The position numbers and the translations under genes are program-made. The notes under the pieces are model-generated. The model searched no databases, was not told where the DNA came from, and saw only the letters and a list, made by a program, of their open reading frames with translations. A DNA stretch of 64,000 nucleotides from Hyphococcus flavus (lineage in GTDB: Bacteria > Pseudomonadota > Alphaproteobacteria > Caulobacterales > Parvularculaceae): positions 1,131,501 to 1,195,500 of the forward strand of contig NZ_CP118166.1 of the NCBI RefSeq assembly GCF_028748065.1. The letters are read 5' to 3'. Of this stretch, positions 27,314 through 35,969 are shown in pieces (within the stretch, counting starts at the first letter, position 1; every line of letters starts with the position of its first letter).

Positions 27314-27481
27314 TTTCACCGGTCTAAATCAGGAACGCCGCTATGTAGGCGGGCAACGCCTGGGATGCAATCATTGTCGCTCTCGCGCTTGTGAGAAACC
27401 TTGGTTTGCGCCCATACTCACGATAGCGCAAATTTTGCGCGCGAGGCGAGAGCGCGTAGAGTTTGGCTCGAAAGGTGCCGT

Positions 27482-28234
27482 ATGACAGGTATTGGTCTAC
27501 GATTTTCAATTGCAGCGGGTTTTGCCTGCATCGCCGCGCCGGCGGCGGCGCAAGACAGGCCTGCAGAAAAAACTGCTCCTGTCGTCGTCGAAATGTTCCT
27601 GTCACAGGCATGCAGCTCCTGCACGCCGGCGGCAAAATTCCTGACGGAGATAGCCGACCGCGACGATGTCATCGCACTGAGCTGGCACGTGGATTATTGG
27701 GATACGCTGATGACCAAGGACGGTCGCTGGGCGGACATCTATTCGGACAAGGCCTACACGATCCGGCAAAAGAAATATAACATGCGCCTGCGCAGCCGAA
27801 GCTCTATTTACACGCCGCAAGCAATCGTCAATGGGGCGTGGGAAACGGTGGGGTCTTCAAAAGAAAAGCTGCAGGACCTGATTGACGACGTCTCAGCGCA
27901 GAACGCGCCCGCCCTTATCGATGCCGGCTGGGATGAAGATGCGCTCTCCTTCACCATCGGCCAGAGTGAACGCGGCGGCAACGCGTATCTCATCTCTTTC
28001 ATGCCAAGAGTCTCAACAGCCATACCCCGCGGCGAAAACGCCGGGCGCGTTTTTGAAGAGGTCAATGTCGTGACGAATGTGCGTCCGCTCGGGGTAGTCT
28101 TGCGGCATGGCGGCACGATTACAGCGCCGCCGCCGGTCGAGGGTGAAGGTTGCGCCCTCATCGTTCAGGAAGCAAAGCAGCAAAAGATTACCGCCGCCGC
28201 CTATTGCCCATCAACAAACACAACAATCAACTAA
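27482..28234 (+). CDS. DUF1223 family secreted thioredoxin-like protein
   Basis: The product is 250 residues from ATG at 27482, behind AAGG. There is a signal peptide (residues 1-23, ending in an AAPAAA run), then a thioredoxin-like region with FLSQACSSCTPAAKFL (CSSC) and WHVDYWDTLMTKDGRW, the DUF1223 signature. It is probably a periplasmic redox-fold protein. The partner and reaction are unknown. It is transcribed divergently from miaB and converges on the diiron protein gene. Confidence 0.85.
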   Translation: MTGIGLRFSIAAGFACIAAPAAAQDRPAEKTAPVVVEMFLSQACSSCTPAAKFLTEIADRDDVIALSWHVDYWDTLMTKDGRWADIYSDKAYTIRQKKYNMRLRSRSSIYTPQAIVNGAWETVGSSKEKLQDLIDDVSAQNAPALIDAGWDEDALSFTIGQSERGGNAYLISFMPRVSTAIPRGENAGRVFEEVNVVTNVRPLGVVLRHGGTITAPPPVEGEGCALIVQEAKQQKITAAAYCPSTNTTIN

Positions 28235-28240
28235 GACGGC

Positions 28241-29350
28241 TTATTCCGCAGCAGCGATGCCGGAAGCGCCGAGCGCGGCGACCTCCTCCACATAGTCCTG
28301 ACGTTTTTGTTTGTTGATCTCGTCAAATTCTTCTGCGCGCTTTTCATCATTGGCGGAAAGTTCGTTGTAGTCCGTATCCGCGTATCCGATGACGCCCATT
28401 TCCGCGTAAGCGGCCTGTATTTTGTCAGACCACAGACCGATATCACGCACAATCGGCACGATGCGCTGGAACAGCATGGTGCGGAAATGCCGCTGAAATT
28501 CCGAGTGTTTCTGGGCTTCCACCACTTCATCGACCGGAAGGTCAAGATGCTCATACAGCTCACGCGCTTCGAAACGATCGCGCATGTGGTAGCAGGCCTC
28601 GACCAGAAACTCCTCGCGCTCATCGCGCTCTTTCTGAGTGAGTTGCGGATAATATTCCTTCAAGGTCAAACGCCCGAAGGCGACGTGACGGGATTCATCT
28701 TCCATCACATACGCATTTACCTGTTGTGAAAGCTGGTTCTTTGAAATGTCGCGAATATTGCCGAAGGCGGCTAGCGCCAGCCCTTCGATCACCACCTGCA
28801 TGGCAAGATACGTCATATCCCAGCGGGAATCCCTGAGCGCCTGATCGACCAGGGTCTGCAGCGGTTTGGTCATGGGGTAAGCGACGCCCATGACGCCGAG
28901 ATATTTCTTGTACGCCTCAACGTGGCGGGCTTCGTCCATCACTTGCGTCGAAGCGTAAAATTTCGCATCGAGATCCGGAACCTGCTGGACGATCTTCGCC
29001 GCACAAATCAGCGCGGCCTGCTCGCCTTGCATGAATTGCGACATGGTCCATGATTGCATGTGCTGGCGAAACTCGGCCTTCTCTTTGTCGTTGAACTTCG
29101 CCCAGACCGGCGTGTGATAAATCCCGCTCAACTCGTCGGGCAGTTCCATGGGGTTTTCCGGATCAAGCTCCAAAGACCAGTCGATGCGGTCAAGCGCATC
29201 CCACTGCATATCCTTGCCCTTTTGATAAAGGTGCATCATCTGCTTGCGGCCATCGTCATATTCCCAGTCGAAGGATGCTTCGAAATTCTGGGGAACGGTC
29301 CAGCACGGATCGATATCGGGGATCGGGTAAAGCTCGCGAAGGGACGTCAT
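28241..29350 (-). CDS. Ferritin-like diiron protein (RNR R2-like)
   Basis: The product is 369 residues from ATG at 29350, behind GAGGGAG. Two ExxH half-sites give a complete diiron site: E110 (MQGEQAAL), E140/H143 (MDEARHVE), E189 (VVIEGLALA) and E219/H222 (EDESRHVAFG). This is the ferritin-like oxygenase/R2 superfamily, but no radical Tyr or ribonucleotide reductase partner can be confirmed. It may hydroxylate or desaturate an acyl or aromatic substrate. It has its own promoter, next to the fur gene. Confidence 0.85.
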   Translation of the reverse strand: MTSLRELYPIPDIDPCWTVPQNFEASFDWEYDDGRKQMMHLYQKGKDMQWDALDRIDWSLELDPENPMELPDELSGIYHTPVWAKFNDKEKAEFRQHMQSWTMSQFMQGEQAALICAAKIVQQVPDLDAKFYASTQVMDEARHVEAYKKYLGVMGVAYPMTKPLQTLVDQALRDSRWDMTYLAMQVVIEGLALAAFGNIRDISKNQLSQQVNAYVMEDESRHVAFGRLTLKEYYPQLTQKERDEREEFLVEACYHMRDRFEARELYEHLDLPVDEVVEAQKHSEFQRHFRTMLFQRIVPIVRDIGLWSDKIQAAYAEMGVIGYADTDYNELSANDEKRAEEFDEINKQKRQDYVEEVAALGASGIAAAE

Positions 29351-29399
29351 GGAATTCTCCCTCAAAATAGGCGCTGCCCGCGCCTGTTATGCGGGAAGT

Positions 29400-29429
29400 A
29401 CACTAGTCAGTTTACTTTAAAAAAGTCAA
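29400..29429 (-). promoter_or_regulatory. Candidate promoter of the diiron protein gene
   Basis: On the minus strand TTGACT (29429-29424) lies 18 bases before TAGTGT (29405-29400). An imperfect palindrome ACTTT-AAA-AAAGT overlaps the -35 end, and could bind a repressor. The area is much more AT-rich than its surroundings. Confidence 0.35.
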
Positions 29430-29469
29430 TAAAATCGGATGCAATTTGAACGATTCGGTTAAGCGGATG

Positions 29470-29886
29470 CTAACCGTCAGCCTTTTTTAGCGGCACGCCG
29501 TAGAGCTCCAGCCGGTGATCCACCAGCTTGTAGCCATGCTCCTCGGCGATCTTCTTTTGCAGCGCCTCGATTTCTTCATTGACGAATTCAATCACCTCGC
29601 CAGATTTGAGATCGATCAGGTGGTCGTGATGGCTTTCTGTCGCCTCTTCATAACGCGCCCGGCCGTCCTGAAAATCGTGGCGCTCGACAACGCCGGCTTC
29701 CTCAAAAAGACGCATGGTCCGGTAAACGGTGGCGATAGAGATCTTGTCATCGATATCGCTCGCCCGGCGATGAATTTCTTCAACATCAGGATGGTCGTCG
29801 GCGACAGAAAGAACCCGCGCGATAACCCGGCGCTGCTCTGTCATGCGCATGCCTTTTTCAACACAGAGTTTTTCTAGCCGATCCAT
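29470..29886 (-). CDS. fur: Fur family transcriptional regulator
   Basis: This 138-residue protein has the winged helix (ISIATVYRTMRLFEEAGVV) and the metal-binding dimerisation part with SHHDHLIDLKSGEVIEF. It lacks the C-terminal CxxC zinc pair, as in alphaproteobacterial Fur/Mur. It could therefore respond to iron or manganese. A Fur-box-like site lies about 100 bases upstream, which suggests autoregulation. Confidence 0.93.
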   Translation of the reverse strand: MDRLEKLCVEKGMRMTEQRRVIARVLSVADDHPDVEEIHRRASDIDDKISIATVYRTMRLFEEAGVVERHDFQDGRARYEEATESHHDHLIDLKSGEVIEFVNEEIEALQKKIAEEHGYKLVDHRLELYGVPLKKADG

Positions 29887-29982
29887 AATTCAGTCTCCTT
29901 CATCGCGATTTCGCCAAGCATGCGATCGCGCTGCGCCTTTATCGTCGCGCTTGGGCTTTCGCGCAACTCAGATGCGAAAATT

Positions 29983-29997
29983 TGAGAATGATTACAA
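29983..29997. promoter_or_regulatory. Fur-box-like site upstream of fur
   Basis: TGAGAAT-G-ATTACAA matches the 7-1-7 Fur model TGATAAT-N-ATTATCA at 11 of 14 positions. It overlaps the stop codon of rimI and lies about 97 bases before the fur ATG. The match is seen; binding is inference. Confidence 0.4.
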
Positions 29998-30438
29998 TCC
30001 GCAGGCCATGACCGACGCGTCGCCGCCATCACGGTAATACGCCTTTCTCTGACCGACATTTGCAAACCCGGCTTTTTGATAGAGCCGCAGAGCGGCCGGA
30101 TTTTGCCGGTCCACTTCGAGATAAATCTTGTGCGCGCCGCCCTTTCGCGCCGCCGCCAACACGGATTGCAGCATCGCCGCACCCAGCCCTGCGCCACGCG
30201 AGGCGGGCGAAACGCCGATGGTCAACAATTCCGCTTCTTCGCCAAGGTCGCGCCACATGACAAAGCCGGAAGGGATGTCGTCCGCACGCCCGCCAAACAG
30301 AACCGACACGCCAGCGGCGTCAAAACTTGCTTTCACGGCGTCTGCGCCCCAACTGCGCGCGCCGAATGCGTGACGTTCCAATTGAACCAGCGTCTCTTGG
30401 TCTTCGATGCTCGCGCGCCAGACCCGCCAATTCGACAT
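29992..30438 (-). CDS. rimI: Ribosomal-protein-alanine N-acetyltransferase RimI
   Basis: This 148-residue GNAT protein has the acetyl-CoA loop SRGAGLGAAMLQSVL and a late LYQKAGFANVGQRKAYY motif typical of RimI. It is coupled to tsaB by a TAATG overlap, the standard tsaB-rimI pair. It acetylates protein N-termini such as S18 in E. coli. Confidence 0.92.
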   Translation of the reverse strand: MSNWRVWRASIEDQETLVQLERHAFGARSWGADAVKASFDAAGVSVLFGGRADDIPSGFVMWRDLGEEAELLTIGVSPASRGAGLGAAMLQSVLAAARKGGAHKIYLEVDRQNPAALRLYQKAGFANVGQRKAYYRDGGDASVMACGL

Positions 30439-31097
30439 TACGAGGACACCGGTTGGAAAACGCTCGGCCTGCCTGGCTTTGCATCCGGCGCGCGAAGGTA
30501 AAGCGGCGCCGGCGGTGCGGACGGCGCTGACGCCGCGGCGGCGAGACGGGCGACAGCTTTAGCGTCAATTTCAGCTTCGCCGGAAAGCGACGGATCAATC
30601 AGCGGCGCGCCAGAGCCGGCAAACGTCACCATGCGCGCCTCCTTAACCGCATCGATTTTCTTCTTGGCGTCTGCAGGAGCCGCGACAAAAGGCGGAACGA
30701 TGACCGAGCCACAAGTATCGTAGACGGCTGCGTAAACTTGCCCGCGCCTTGCATCGATCACCGGCGCAATTAAATCAGTATCAGGAGCAATATTCGCGGC
30801 AAGCGCCGCAAGCGACGTTACCCCCACAATTTCGATCCCCGTACCGACGCCGAGCCCTCTGACAAAAGAAAGCCCCACACGCACGCCGGTAAACCCGCCG
30901 GGTCCAACGACAACGCCGACCCGGCCCAGATCGCGCACGCGCGCGCCTGCTTGGCGCAAGGCATTGGCCGCCATGGGCGCCAGATGTTCGGCATGTCCGC
31001 GCTCCATTGCACTGGAAACATCCGCCAGAACGGCGCCATTGCTCAGAATAGCGACGGAGCAGCGCTGCAACGCAGTATCAAGACCCATGACCAGCAT
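30438..31097 (-). CDS. tsaB: tRNA threonylcarbamoyladenosine biosynthesis protein TsaB
   Basis: This 219-residue ASKHA-fold protein begins MGLDTALQRCSVAILSNG and carries GRVGVVVGPGGFTGVRVGLS, the TsaB signature. It is the scaffold partner of TsaD in t6A37 formation. It overlaps rimI by one base. Confidence 0.94.
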   Translation of the reverse strand: MLVMGLDTALQRCSVAILSNGAVLADVSSAMERGHAEHLAPMAANALRQAGARVRDLGRVGVVVGPGGFTGVRVGLSFVRGLGVGTGIEIVGVTSLAALAANIAPDTDLIAPVIDARRGQVYAAVYDTCGSVIVPPFVAAPADAKKKIDAVKEARMVTFAGSGAPLIDPSLSGEAEIDAKAVARLAAAASAPSAPPAPLYLRAPDAKPGRPSVFQPVSS

Positions 31098-31134
31098 GGG
31101 GCGTTCATAGCTTTTCCGGGAGGATTAGCAACGC

Positions 31135-31728
31135 CTAGACGATCTGGCAGGCCTCATCGAACGACAAGCGCGGGCTTCGAGGAAAGAGGTTTTCGTCCGT
31201 TCCATAACCGATATTGCAGATAAAATTCGATTTGACAGACGTGCCCTTGAAAAACTCTTCGTCGATGCCTGCATTATCGAACCCGGACATAGGCCCGCAA
31301 TCAAGCCCGAGCGCACGCGCGGCGATCATGAAATAGGCGCCCTGCAAAGTTCCGTTTCGGAACGCAGTCGTTTCAATCAGCTCGTCATTGCCGACAAACC
31401 AGCTTTTTGCATCCGTATGCGGAAAAAGCTGCGGCAGTTTTTCATAAAACGCCATGTCGTGACCGATGATGACGCAGCAGGGCGCTTTCATGGTTTTTTC
31501 GGCATTGCCAGCCGCCAGATGCGGTTTCAGCCGCGCCTTGCCCTCGTCCGAGGTCACAAAGATGAATCGCGCGGGCGAACAGTTCGCCGATGTCGCTCCC
31601 CATTTCATCAGATCGTAAACGGCCTGCATCAGCGTCGTCGTGACTTTACGCTCTTCCCAACCGTTGTGGGTGCGCGCCTCCCGAAAAATGATGTCGAGGG
31701 CCTGGTCGTTGATCATCTTGTCGGACAT
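31135..31728 (-). CDS. RutE-like nitroreductase family protein (malonic semialdehyde reductase-like)
   Basis: This 197-residue FMN-type nitroreductase has [30 protein letters not shown] and [18 protein letters not shown], matching the RutE/HadB subgroup. No other rut genes are here, so a role in pyrimidine breakdown is unproven; it may reduce another aldehyde or quinone. It is 36 bases downstream of the dodecin gene. Confidence 0.82.
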   Translation of the reverse strand: MSDKMINDQALDIIFREARTHNGWEERKVTTTLMQAVYDLMKWGATSANCSPARFIFVTSDEGKARLKPHLAAGNAEKTMKAPCCVIIGHDMAFYEKLPQLFPHTDAKSWFVGNDELIETTAFRNGTLQGAYFMIAARALGLDCGPMSGFDNAGIDEEFFKGTSVKSNFICNIGYGTDENLFPRSPRLSFDEACQIV

Positions 31729-31763
31729 GGGAACTCCGTTGTTCTGTGATGCGCCCGTTTCTG

Positions 31764-31973
31764 CTATTTTTCGTATCGAAAGCCAAGCTCAAGAGCGACC
31801 TGATAGTAAGCGACTTTGTCCTGATCGATCAGGCCGCGCGTTTCCTTTACTTCAAACCAGTCAAGGTTCTGAAGCGACTTTGACGCCGTCGCAATTGCGT
31901 TTTGAATTGCATCTTCAATAGATTTTTTCGACGTGCCGACGACCTTAGAAATCGCATAAACATTATCTGACAT
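31764..31973 (-). CDS. Dodecin family flavin-binding protein
   Basis: The product is 69 residues from ATG at 31973, behind GGAGAG. It has the dodecin pattern: [20 protein letters not shown], then [11 protein letters not shown] with the flavin-stacking Trp and the following strand [15 protein letters not shown]. Dodecamers store riboflavin or FMN. It neighbours a flavoprotein reductase gene. Confidence 0.9.
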   Translation of the reverse strand: MSDNVYAISKVVGTSKKSIEDAIQNAIATASKSLQNLDWFEVKETRGLIDQDKVAYYQVALELGFRYEK

Positions 31974-32038
31974 GAATTCTCTCCATTTGATTGCTTGACT
32001 TAGGAACACGCAAGACGCCCTGAAGTTTCGCTCAAAAT

Positions 32039-32311
32039 TCATGTCGTCAAAGCGTTCGTGACTTCCTCCATGGAAAACGCCGGCATGGAGGTAAGCTCGC
32101 CATAGCCCTTGGTTTTGTACCAAAGCGAAAGCGCGAGCATCGCTTCGGGCTCTGCCTCGACGACCTCCATAAAGTCATAGGCCCCTTGGGTGTAATAAAC
32201 TGTCTCCAGTTTCACCTTTAAGGCGTCGAGCTTCTTGTGCACCTGGTCGACACGGCGTGCGGGATCGTCACCCCAACGCGGACCGATCTTGCCGATGATG
32301 ACATATTTCAT
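32039..32311 (-). CDS. GYD domain protein
   Basis: This 90-residue protein is of the GYD (GxxDxxxx) dimeric alpha/beta type: YVIIGKIGPRWGDDPARRVD, YYTQGAYDFMEVVEAE. No enzymatic role is known. Its ATG lies 24 bases after the nfu stop with GAAGGAGG, so it is in that operon. Confidence 0.8.
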   Translation of the reverse strand: MKYVIIGKIGPRWGDDPARRVDQVHKKLDALKVKLETVYYTQGAYDFMEVVEAEPEAMLALSLWYKTKGYGELTSMPAFSMEEVTNALTT

Positions 32312-32335
32312 GAACGCCTCCTTATTGAAGGAAGG

Positions 32336-32923
32336 CTACATCACCGCTTCGACACTGGCGACTTCCGGCACATAGTGCTTAAGCATGTTTTCGATGCCGG
32401 ATTTCAGGGTCATGGTCGATGATGGGCAGCCGGCGCACGCGCCCTGCATGGCGAGGAAAACGACGCCGGTTTTCGGCTCGAAATGTTTGAAGACGATATC
32501 GCCGCCGTCAGCCGCCACCGCCGGACGGACGCGCGTTTCGATCAGCTCGATGATCTGCTCGACCACCTCGCGGTCTTCGCCTTCGTAATCTTCAAGCGGC
32601 GTTGCCGGCTTGCCTGATCCGGTTTCCATCCCTTCCGTCACCACGGGCAGGCCGGCGGTGAGGAAATCCGCGATGGCGCCGAGCAACGCCGGTTTGATAT
32701 GCATCCATTCGACAGCCTCCGCCTTGGTCACCGTGATGAAATCAGCGCCGAGATAAACGCCCATGACGCCATCGGTTTCGAACAATGTCTGCGCCAGTGG
32801 CGAGGCGGCGGCCGATTCCATGGTCGGAAAGTCGATGCCCAGCGCACCCTCGCCCAGTACCGGCTGGCCGGGAACGAACTTCATTGATTGCGGATTTGGC
32901 GTGTCTTCGGTCTGGATAAACAT
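32336..32923 (-). CDS. NifU-like Fe-S cluster scaffold/carrier protein
   Basis: This 195-residue protein has an Nfu N-terminal domain (MFIQTEDTPNPQSMKFVPG) and a C-terminal NifU domain with the cluster Cys in GACAGCPSSTMTLKSG. It delivers [4Fe-4S] clusters to apo-proteins. It is the first gene of the minus-strand series running to fur, so iron-sulphur delivery and iron control are linked here. Confidence 0.94.
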   Translation of the reverse strand: MFIQTEDTPNPQSMKFVPGQPVLGEGALGIDFPTMESAAASPLAQTLFETDGVMGVYLGADFITVTKAEAVEWMHIKPALLGAIADFLTAGLPVVTEGMETGSGKPATPLEDYEGEDREVVEQIIELIETRVRPAVAADGGDIVFKHFEPKTGVVFLAMQGACAGCPSSTMTLKSGIENMLKHYVPEVASVEAVM

Positions 32924-33053
32924 GTGTGGATCCTAACAACGTGCATATGTACCTAATCATTAGCACAAAGATGCGCAACGCCGCGTTTATCTCCTGCATT
33001 ACGCCGCGTCACGCTCATGTGATGCTTTATTTTTCAAAATTCCAGCGCCGCCC

Positions 33054-33080
33054 GGAACTTTAATCCCACTCGCCGCGTAA
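33054..33080 (+). promoter_or_regulatory. Candidate ECF sigma promoter before the DUF4331 gene
   Basis: GGAAC (33054-33058) and CGTAA (33076-33080) are separated by 17 bases. This resembles the alphaproteobacterial EcfG pattern GGAAC-N16/17-CGTT with one change at the -10. It lies 82 bases before the gene start. The match is seen by eye only. Confidence 0.35.
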
Positions 33081-33161
33081 CTGAAAAAGGTCGGCCGCGA
33101 TTGGCGCCGCGTCCGACCGCGTTAGCCATTTCGCGTCAGGGCAATCAATTAGGGAGAAATC

Positions 33162-34646
33162 GTGCAAATGAATAATAGAAGGGCGCTCAACAGTTTTCTC
33201 ATTGGCGGGCTAGCCGCCATGGCCGCATCACCGGTCTTTGCTTCCAGCCACATGGACGCGCCAAGAATCACCCTTGATGATGCGGCGAACACGACAGACG
33301 TCTACGCGTTTATCAGCCAGGACGCGCAAGGACGGCAATATCTGACAACGGCGCTGGCGGTCTATCCGTTTCAGGAGCCGGGCGTCGGGCCTAACAACTA
33401 CCAGTTCGACGAACGGGTTCGCTACAGCATTCATGTCTCGCTTGAGGACGCCATCGCCGAGGGCGAGCCATCCATCAGCTATCATTTCGATTTTTCGACG
33501 GCCTACGCCAATGACCGCACCATCAGGCAGGCGTTTTTGGGACCAATCGACCCCGCCGGCGACGGCGCGTTTCCGGCGAACCAGAACCTGCGCCAGACTT
33601 ACGCCATCACTATGGAAGACCACCGCACGCGCCGTGACGAAGTTATCGGCGACGGCCTGCGCGACGGGCTTATCGTGCCGGTGAACAATCAGGGCCTGCT
33701 CACGCGATTTTATAATCAAAACGATGACGGCGACATGCCAGCGAAAGAAGGCGTCGCCAGCAACGGCGCACTCGACCCTTACACAGCCTCCGCCGTCGCC
33801 GAGCTTAAGGGCGGGTATGTCGCTTTCGCCGGCCAGCGCGATGACGGCTTTTACGCGGACATCCAGTCGATTTTCGATCTCGACTTCAGCTTTGGCGCCA
33901 ACACCGGAACGCCTTCGAAGCCATTCGACAGTCAGGGCGGCTATAACGTCCACACGATTGTCTTCAATATTCCACTCGATGCGCTCAACATTATCGAGGG
34001 CCGCGGCGTCAATGAAACGAGCCGCCCGGCGCAGATTGCCGGCGTTTACGCCACCACCGCCCGGTCGCGCTTTAACCGCGCACGCGGGCCCTACGATCAG
34101 GCCGGACGTCAGGGCAACCCGCTTTTCGTAGAAGCGCTTTTGCCGCTCAGCCAGAAAGATCAGTATAATGAAGGACTTCCCGAAGATGACGCACAATATG
34201 GCGATGCTGTGGATAACCCGGAACTCCTAGCGCTGCTAGGCGGATCGGAACTGATCCCGGGTCTTCTTCGCTCGATTTTCATTCCTGACATGATCAAGGT
34301 CGACCTGACGACGGGGCCGGCGCGCCTTGCGGGCGGTGAAAGCTTTAACAGGCTCGGCGTATTCGGCGGCGATGTTCTCCAAAGCCAGTTTCAGGACCCG
34401 TTCGGCAATGGCGGACTGATCCCCGGCGGATGGCCGAACGGGCGCCGTTTCGGCGACGATGTCATCGACATCGCCATTATCGCGCTCGGCCTTGCCGGCC
34501 CCGGCCCTGATTTTTCAGGCGTTGAAGCCGACCGCGTCAGCGAGAACGACATCACCTATAATCAGGTGTTTCCCTATGCAGCAACGCCCCTGAACGGCCG
34601 CGCGTACACGCTGCGCAGTTCAGGCGACGCAAGCTCCGGCGAATAA
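33162..34646 (+). CDS. DUF4331 family secreted protein
   Basis: The product is 494 residues from GTG at 33162 (AGGGAG spaced 5 bases); the ATG at 33168 is also possible. The signal peptide ends near FASSHMDAP, then SSHMDAPRITLDDAANTTDVYAF marks DUF4331. The family is often found with DUF4198 or ECF sigma factor genes, and its function is unknown. The end is followed by a strong terminator, yet DUF4198 lies just beyond it. Confidence 0.85.
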   Translation: MQMNNRRALNSFLIGGLAAMAASPVFASSHMDAPRITLDDAANTTDVYAFISQDAQGRQYLTTALAVYPFQEPGVGPNNYQFDERVRYSIHVSLEDAIAEGEPSISYHFDFSTAYANDRTIRQAFLGPIDPAGDGAFPANQNLRQTYAITMEDHRTRRDEVIGDGLRDGLIVPVNNQGLLTRFYNQNDDGDMPAKEGVASNGALDPYTASAVAELKGGYVAFAGQRDDGFYADIQSIFDLDFSFGANTGTPSKPFDSQGGYNVHTIVFNIPLDALNIIEGRGVNETSRPAQIAGVYATTARSRFNRARGPYDQAGRQGNPLFVEALLPLSQKDQYNEGLPEDDAQYGDAVDNPELLALLGGSELIPGLLRSIFIPDMIKVDLTTGPARLAGGESFNRLGVFGGDVLQSQFQDPFGNGGLIPGGWPNGRRFGDDVIDIAIIALGLAGPGPDFSGVEADRVSENDITYNQVFPYAATPLNGRAYTLRSSGDASSGE

Positions 34647-34658
34647 GCCCACCGCCGG

Positions 34659-34693
34659 TCCGGATGAACGAAGGTTCATCCGGATCGTTTTTT
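34659..34693 (+). terminator. Intrinsic terminator between the DUF4331 and DUF4198 genes
   Basis: CCGGATGAAC (34660-34669) pairs with GTTCATCCGG (34674-34683) around a GAAG loop, and TTTTTT follows at 34688-34693. It ends DUF4331 transcripts, so the DUF4198 gene 28 bases later would depend on readthrough, or on a promoter inside the hairpin region. Confidence 0.85.
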
Positions 34694-34721
34694 CATTCAC
34701 GAAACAAAAGGGTTTATTATC

Positions 34722-35531
34722 ATGACATCTCGCATCGCACTTTCCGTTTTAAGCATCGCCGCCCTGGGGCTGTCTGCGAGCGCTGCGGCGCACGACTTCT
34801 GGCTCGAGCCAGAACAGTTTGTTGCGGGATCCCATAAGAGCGTTCACGTGGACTTCATGGTCGGGCATGCGGGCGATCGCGGTCATTGGAACCTCCAGCA
34901 AAACCGTATTGTCTCGCTGCAGCAAGTTTCAGCAGCGGAGACCAAGGATGTCTCTACGGTAACGATGGGCCGCGAGGGCGGCGGAGCGCGCGTTGCAATG
35001 GCTCAGGACAGCGCAATCCTTATCGGGTTCGAATCCAATAACGCCTACATCGAACTCTATGCGGAGAAGTTCAATTCGTATCTCGAGGAAGAAGGGCTGA
35101 CGGCGGTTCAGGACCACCGGCGCGCAACCGCCGGCGAAGCGGAGACCGGGCGCGAATATTATTCCCGCGCCGCGAAAACCATAATCAGCAAGGGCGCAGT
35201 CGACGATGGCGAACATCTGACCAAAACGCTCGGCCACAGGCTGGAAATTCGCCCTCTTGAGAACCCGCTGACGCTGGCTGACGATGCGCCGCTGAGCGTC
35301 GAAATACTTTACTTGGGCGAGCCGCTTCCCGGCGCTCTGGTTTCTCTTGAAAACATCCGTGTAGATATGTTTCCGGAGAAAAAGCGCAAAACCGACAGTC
35401 AGGGGCACGCGGCGTTCGCCTTTCCAAAGCAGGGCGCGTGGAAACTCAACGTCGTCTGGTCGCAGCCTGTCGATGATGAAAAGGCCGACTATGAAACCGT
35501 GTTTTCCAGCCTGACATTCAGCTATGACTGA
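34722..35531 (+). CDS. DUF4198 domain-containing secreted protein
   Basis: This 269-residue protein has a signal peptide followed by AHDFWLEPEQFVAGSHKSV, the hallmark of DUF4198. Such proteins are secreted beta-sandwiches, sometimes linked to metal transport. VEILYLGEPLPGALVSLENIRV near the C-terminus fits. The neighbour is the DUF4331 gene. Its own role is unknown. Confidence 0.8.
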   Translation: MTSRIALSVLSIAALGLSASAAAHDFWLEPEQFVAGSHKSVHVDFMVGHAGDRGHWNLQQNRIVSLQQVSAAETKDVSTVTMGREGGGARVAMAQDSAILIGFESNNAYIELYAEKFNSYLEEEGLTAVQDHRRATAGEAETGREYYSRAAKTIISKGAVDDGEHLTKTLGHRLEIRPLENPLTLADDAPLSVEILYLGEPLPGALVSLENIRVDMFPEKKRKTDSQGHAAFAFPKQGAWKLNVVWSQPVDDEKADYETVFSSLTFSYD

Positions 35532-35540
35532 CAGTCATGA

Positions 35541-35888
35541 CTAAATACTCTCCAGAAACGCCTTGAGGACCGCCGCGCTGTTTCGCTCTTCGTCTTTTGC
35601 CGCGTAGACGAATGTCACCGTTCCGTTTTTGCAAATTGAGTGCAAACGGGCGACTTCATCCTTGTTCGCTTCAAGCTCCGCGCGATAGCGCTTCTGGAAT
35701 TCCGGCCATCTTGCCGGCTCGTGGCCGTACCATTTGCGAAGCTGGGGGCTCGGCGCGATCTCCTTGAACCAGTCGTCTAGAGCCGCCTCACCCTTCGTCA
35801 CCCCGCGCGGCCAGAGGCGCTCGACGAGGATACGCTTGCCGTCCTCCCTCACGGGCGCTTCATAAGCGCGCTTCAGTTTTATCTTCAT
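35541..35888 (-). CDS. DUF488 family protein
   Basis: This 115-residue protein has the DUF488 pattern: LVERLWPRGVTKGEAALDDW, EIAPSPQLRKWYGHEPARW, then FVYAAKDEERNSAAVLKAFL. The function is unknown for the family. It is convergent with DUF4198; a short perfect palindrome ATGACTG-A-CAGTCAT (35524-35538) lies between the stops. Confidence 0.88.
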   Translation of the reverse strand: MKIKLKRAYEAPVREDGKRILVERLWPRGVTKGEAALDDWFKEIAPSPQLRKWYGHEPARWPEFQKRYRAELEANKDEVARLHSICKNGTVTFVYAAKDEERNSAAVLKAFLESI

Positions 35889-35969
35889 ACTGGCCCGTCT
35901 TTCGTCAGTTTCCTTGCCTCGCGCCAGACAACCGCGTAAGCGCTAAGAATACGCCGAAAAGAGACGGTC

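Noticed and set aside
31135-31728. Assignment as part of a rut pyrimidine operon
   Set aside because: No other rut genes are nearby; only the nitroreductase subgroup is supported.
33228-34196. 322-residue minus-strand open frame
   Set aside because: Antisense shadow of the DUF4331 gene; no signal or domain of its own.
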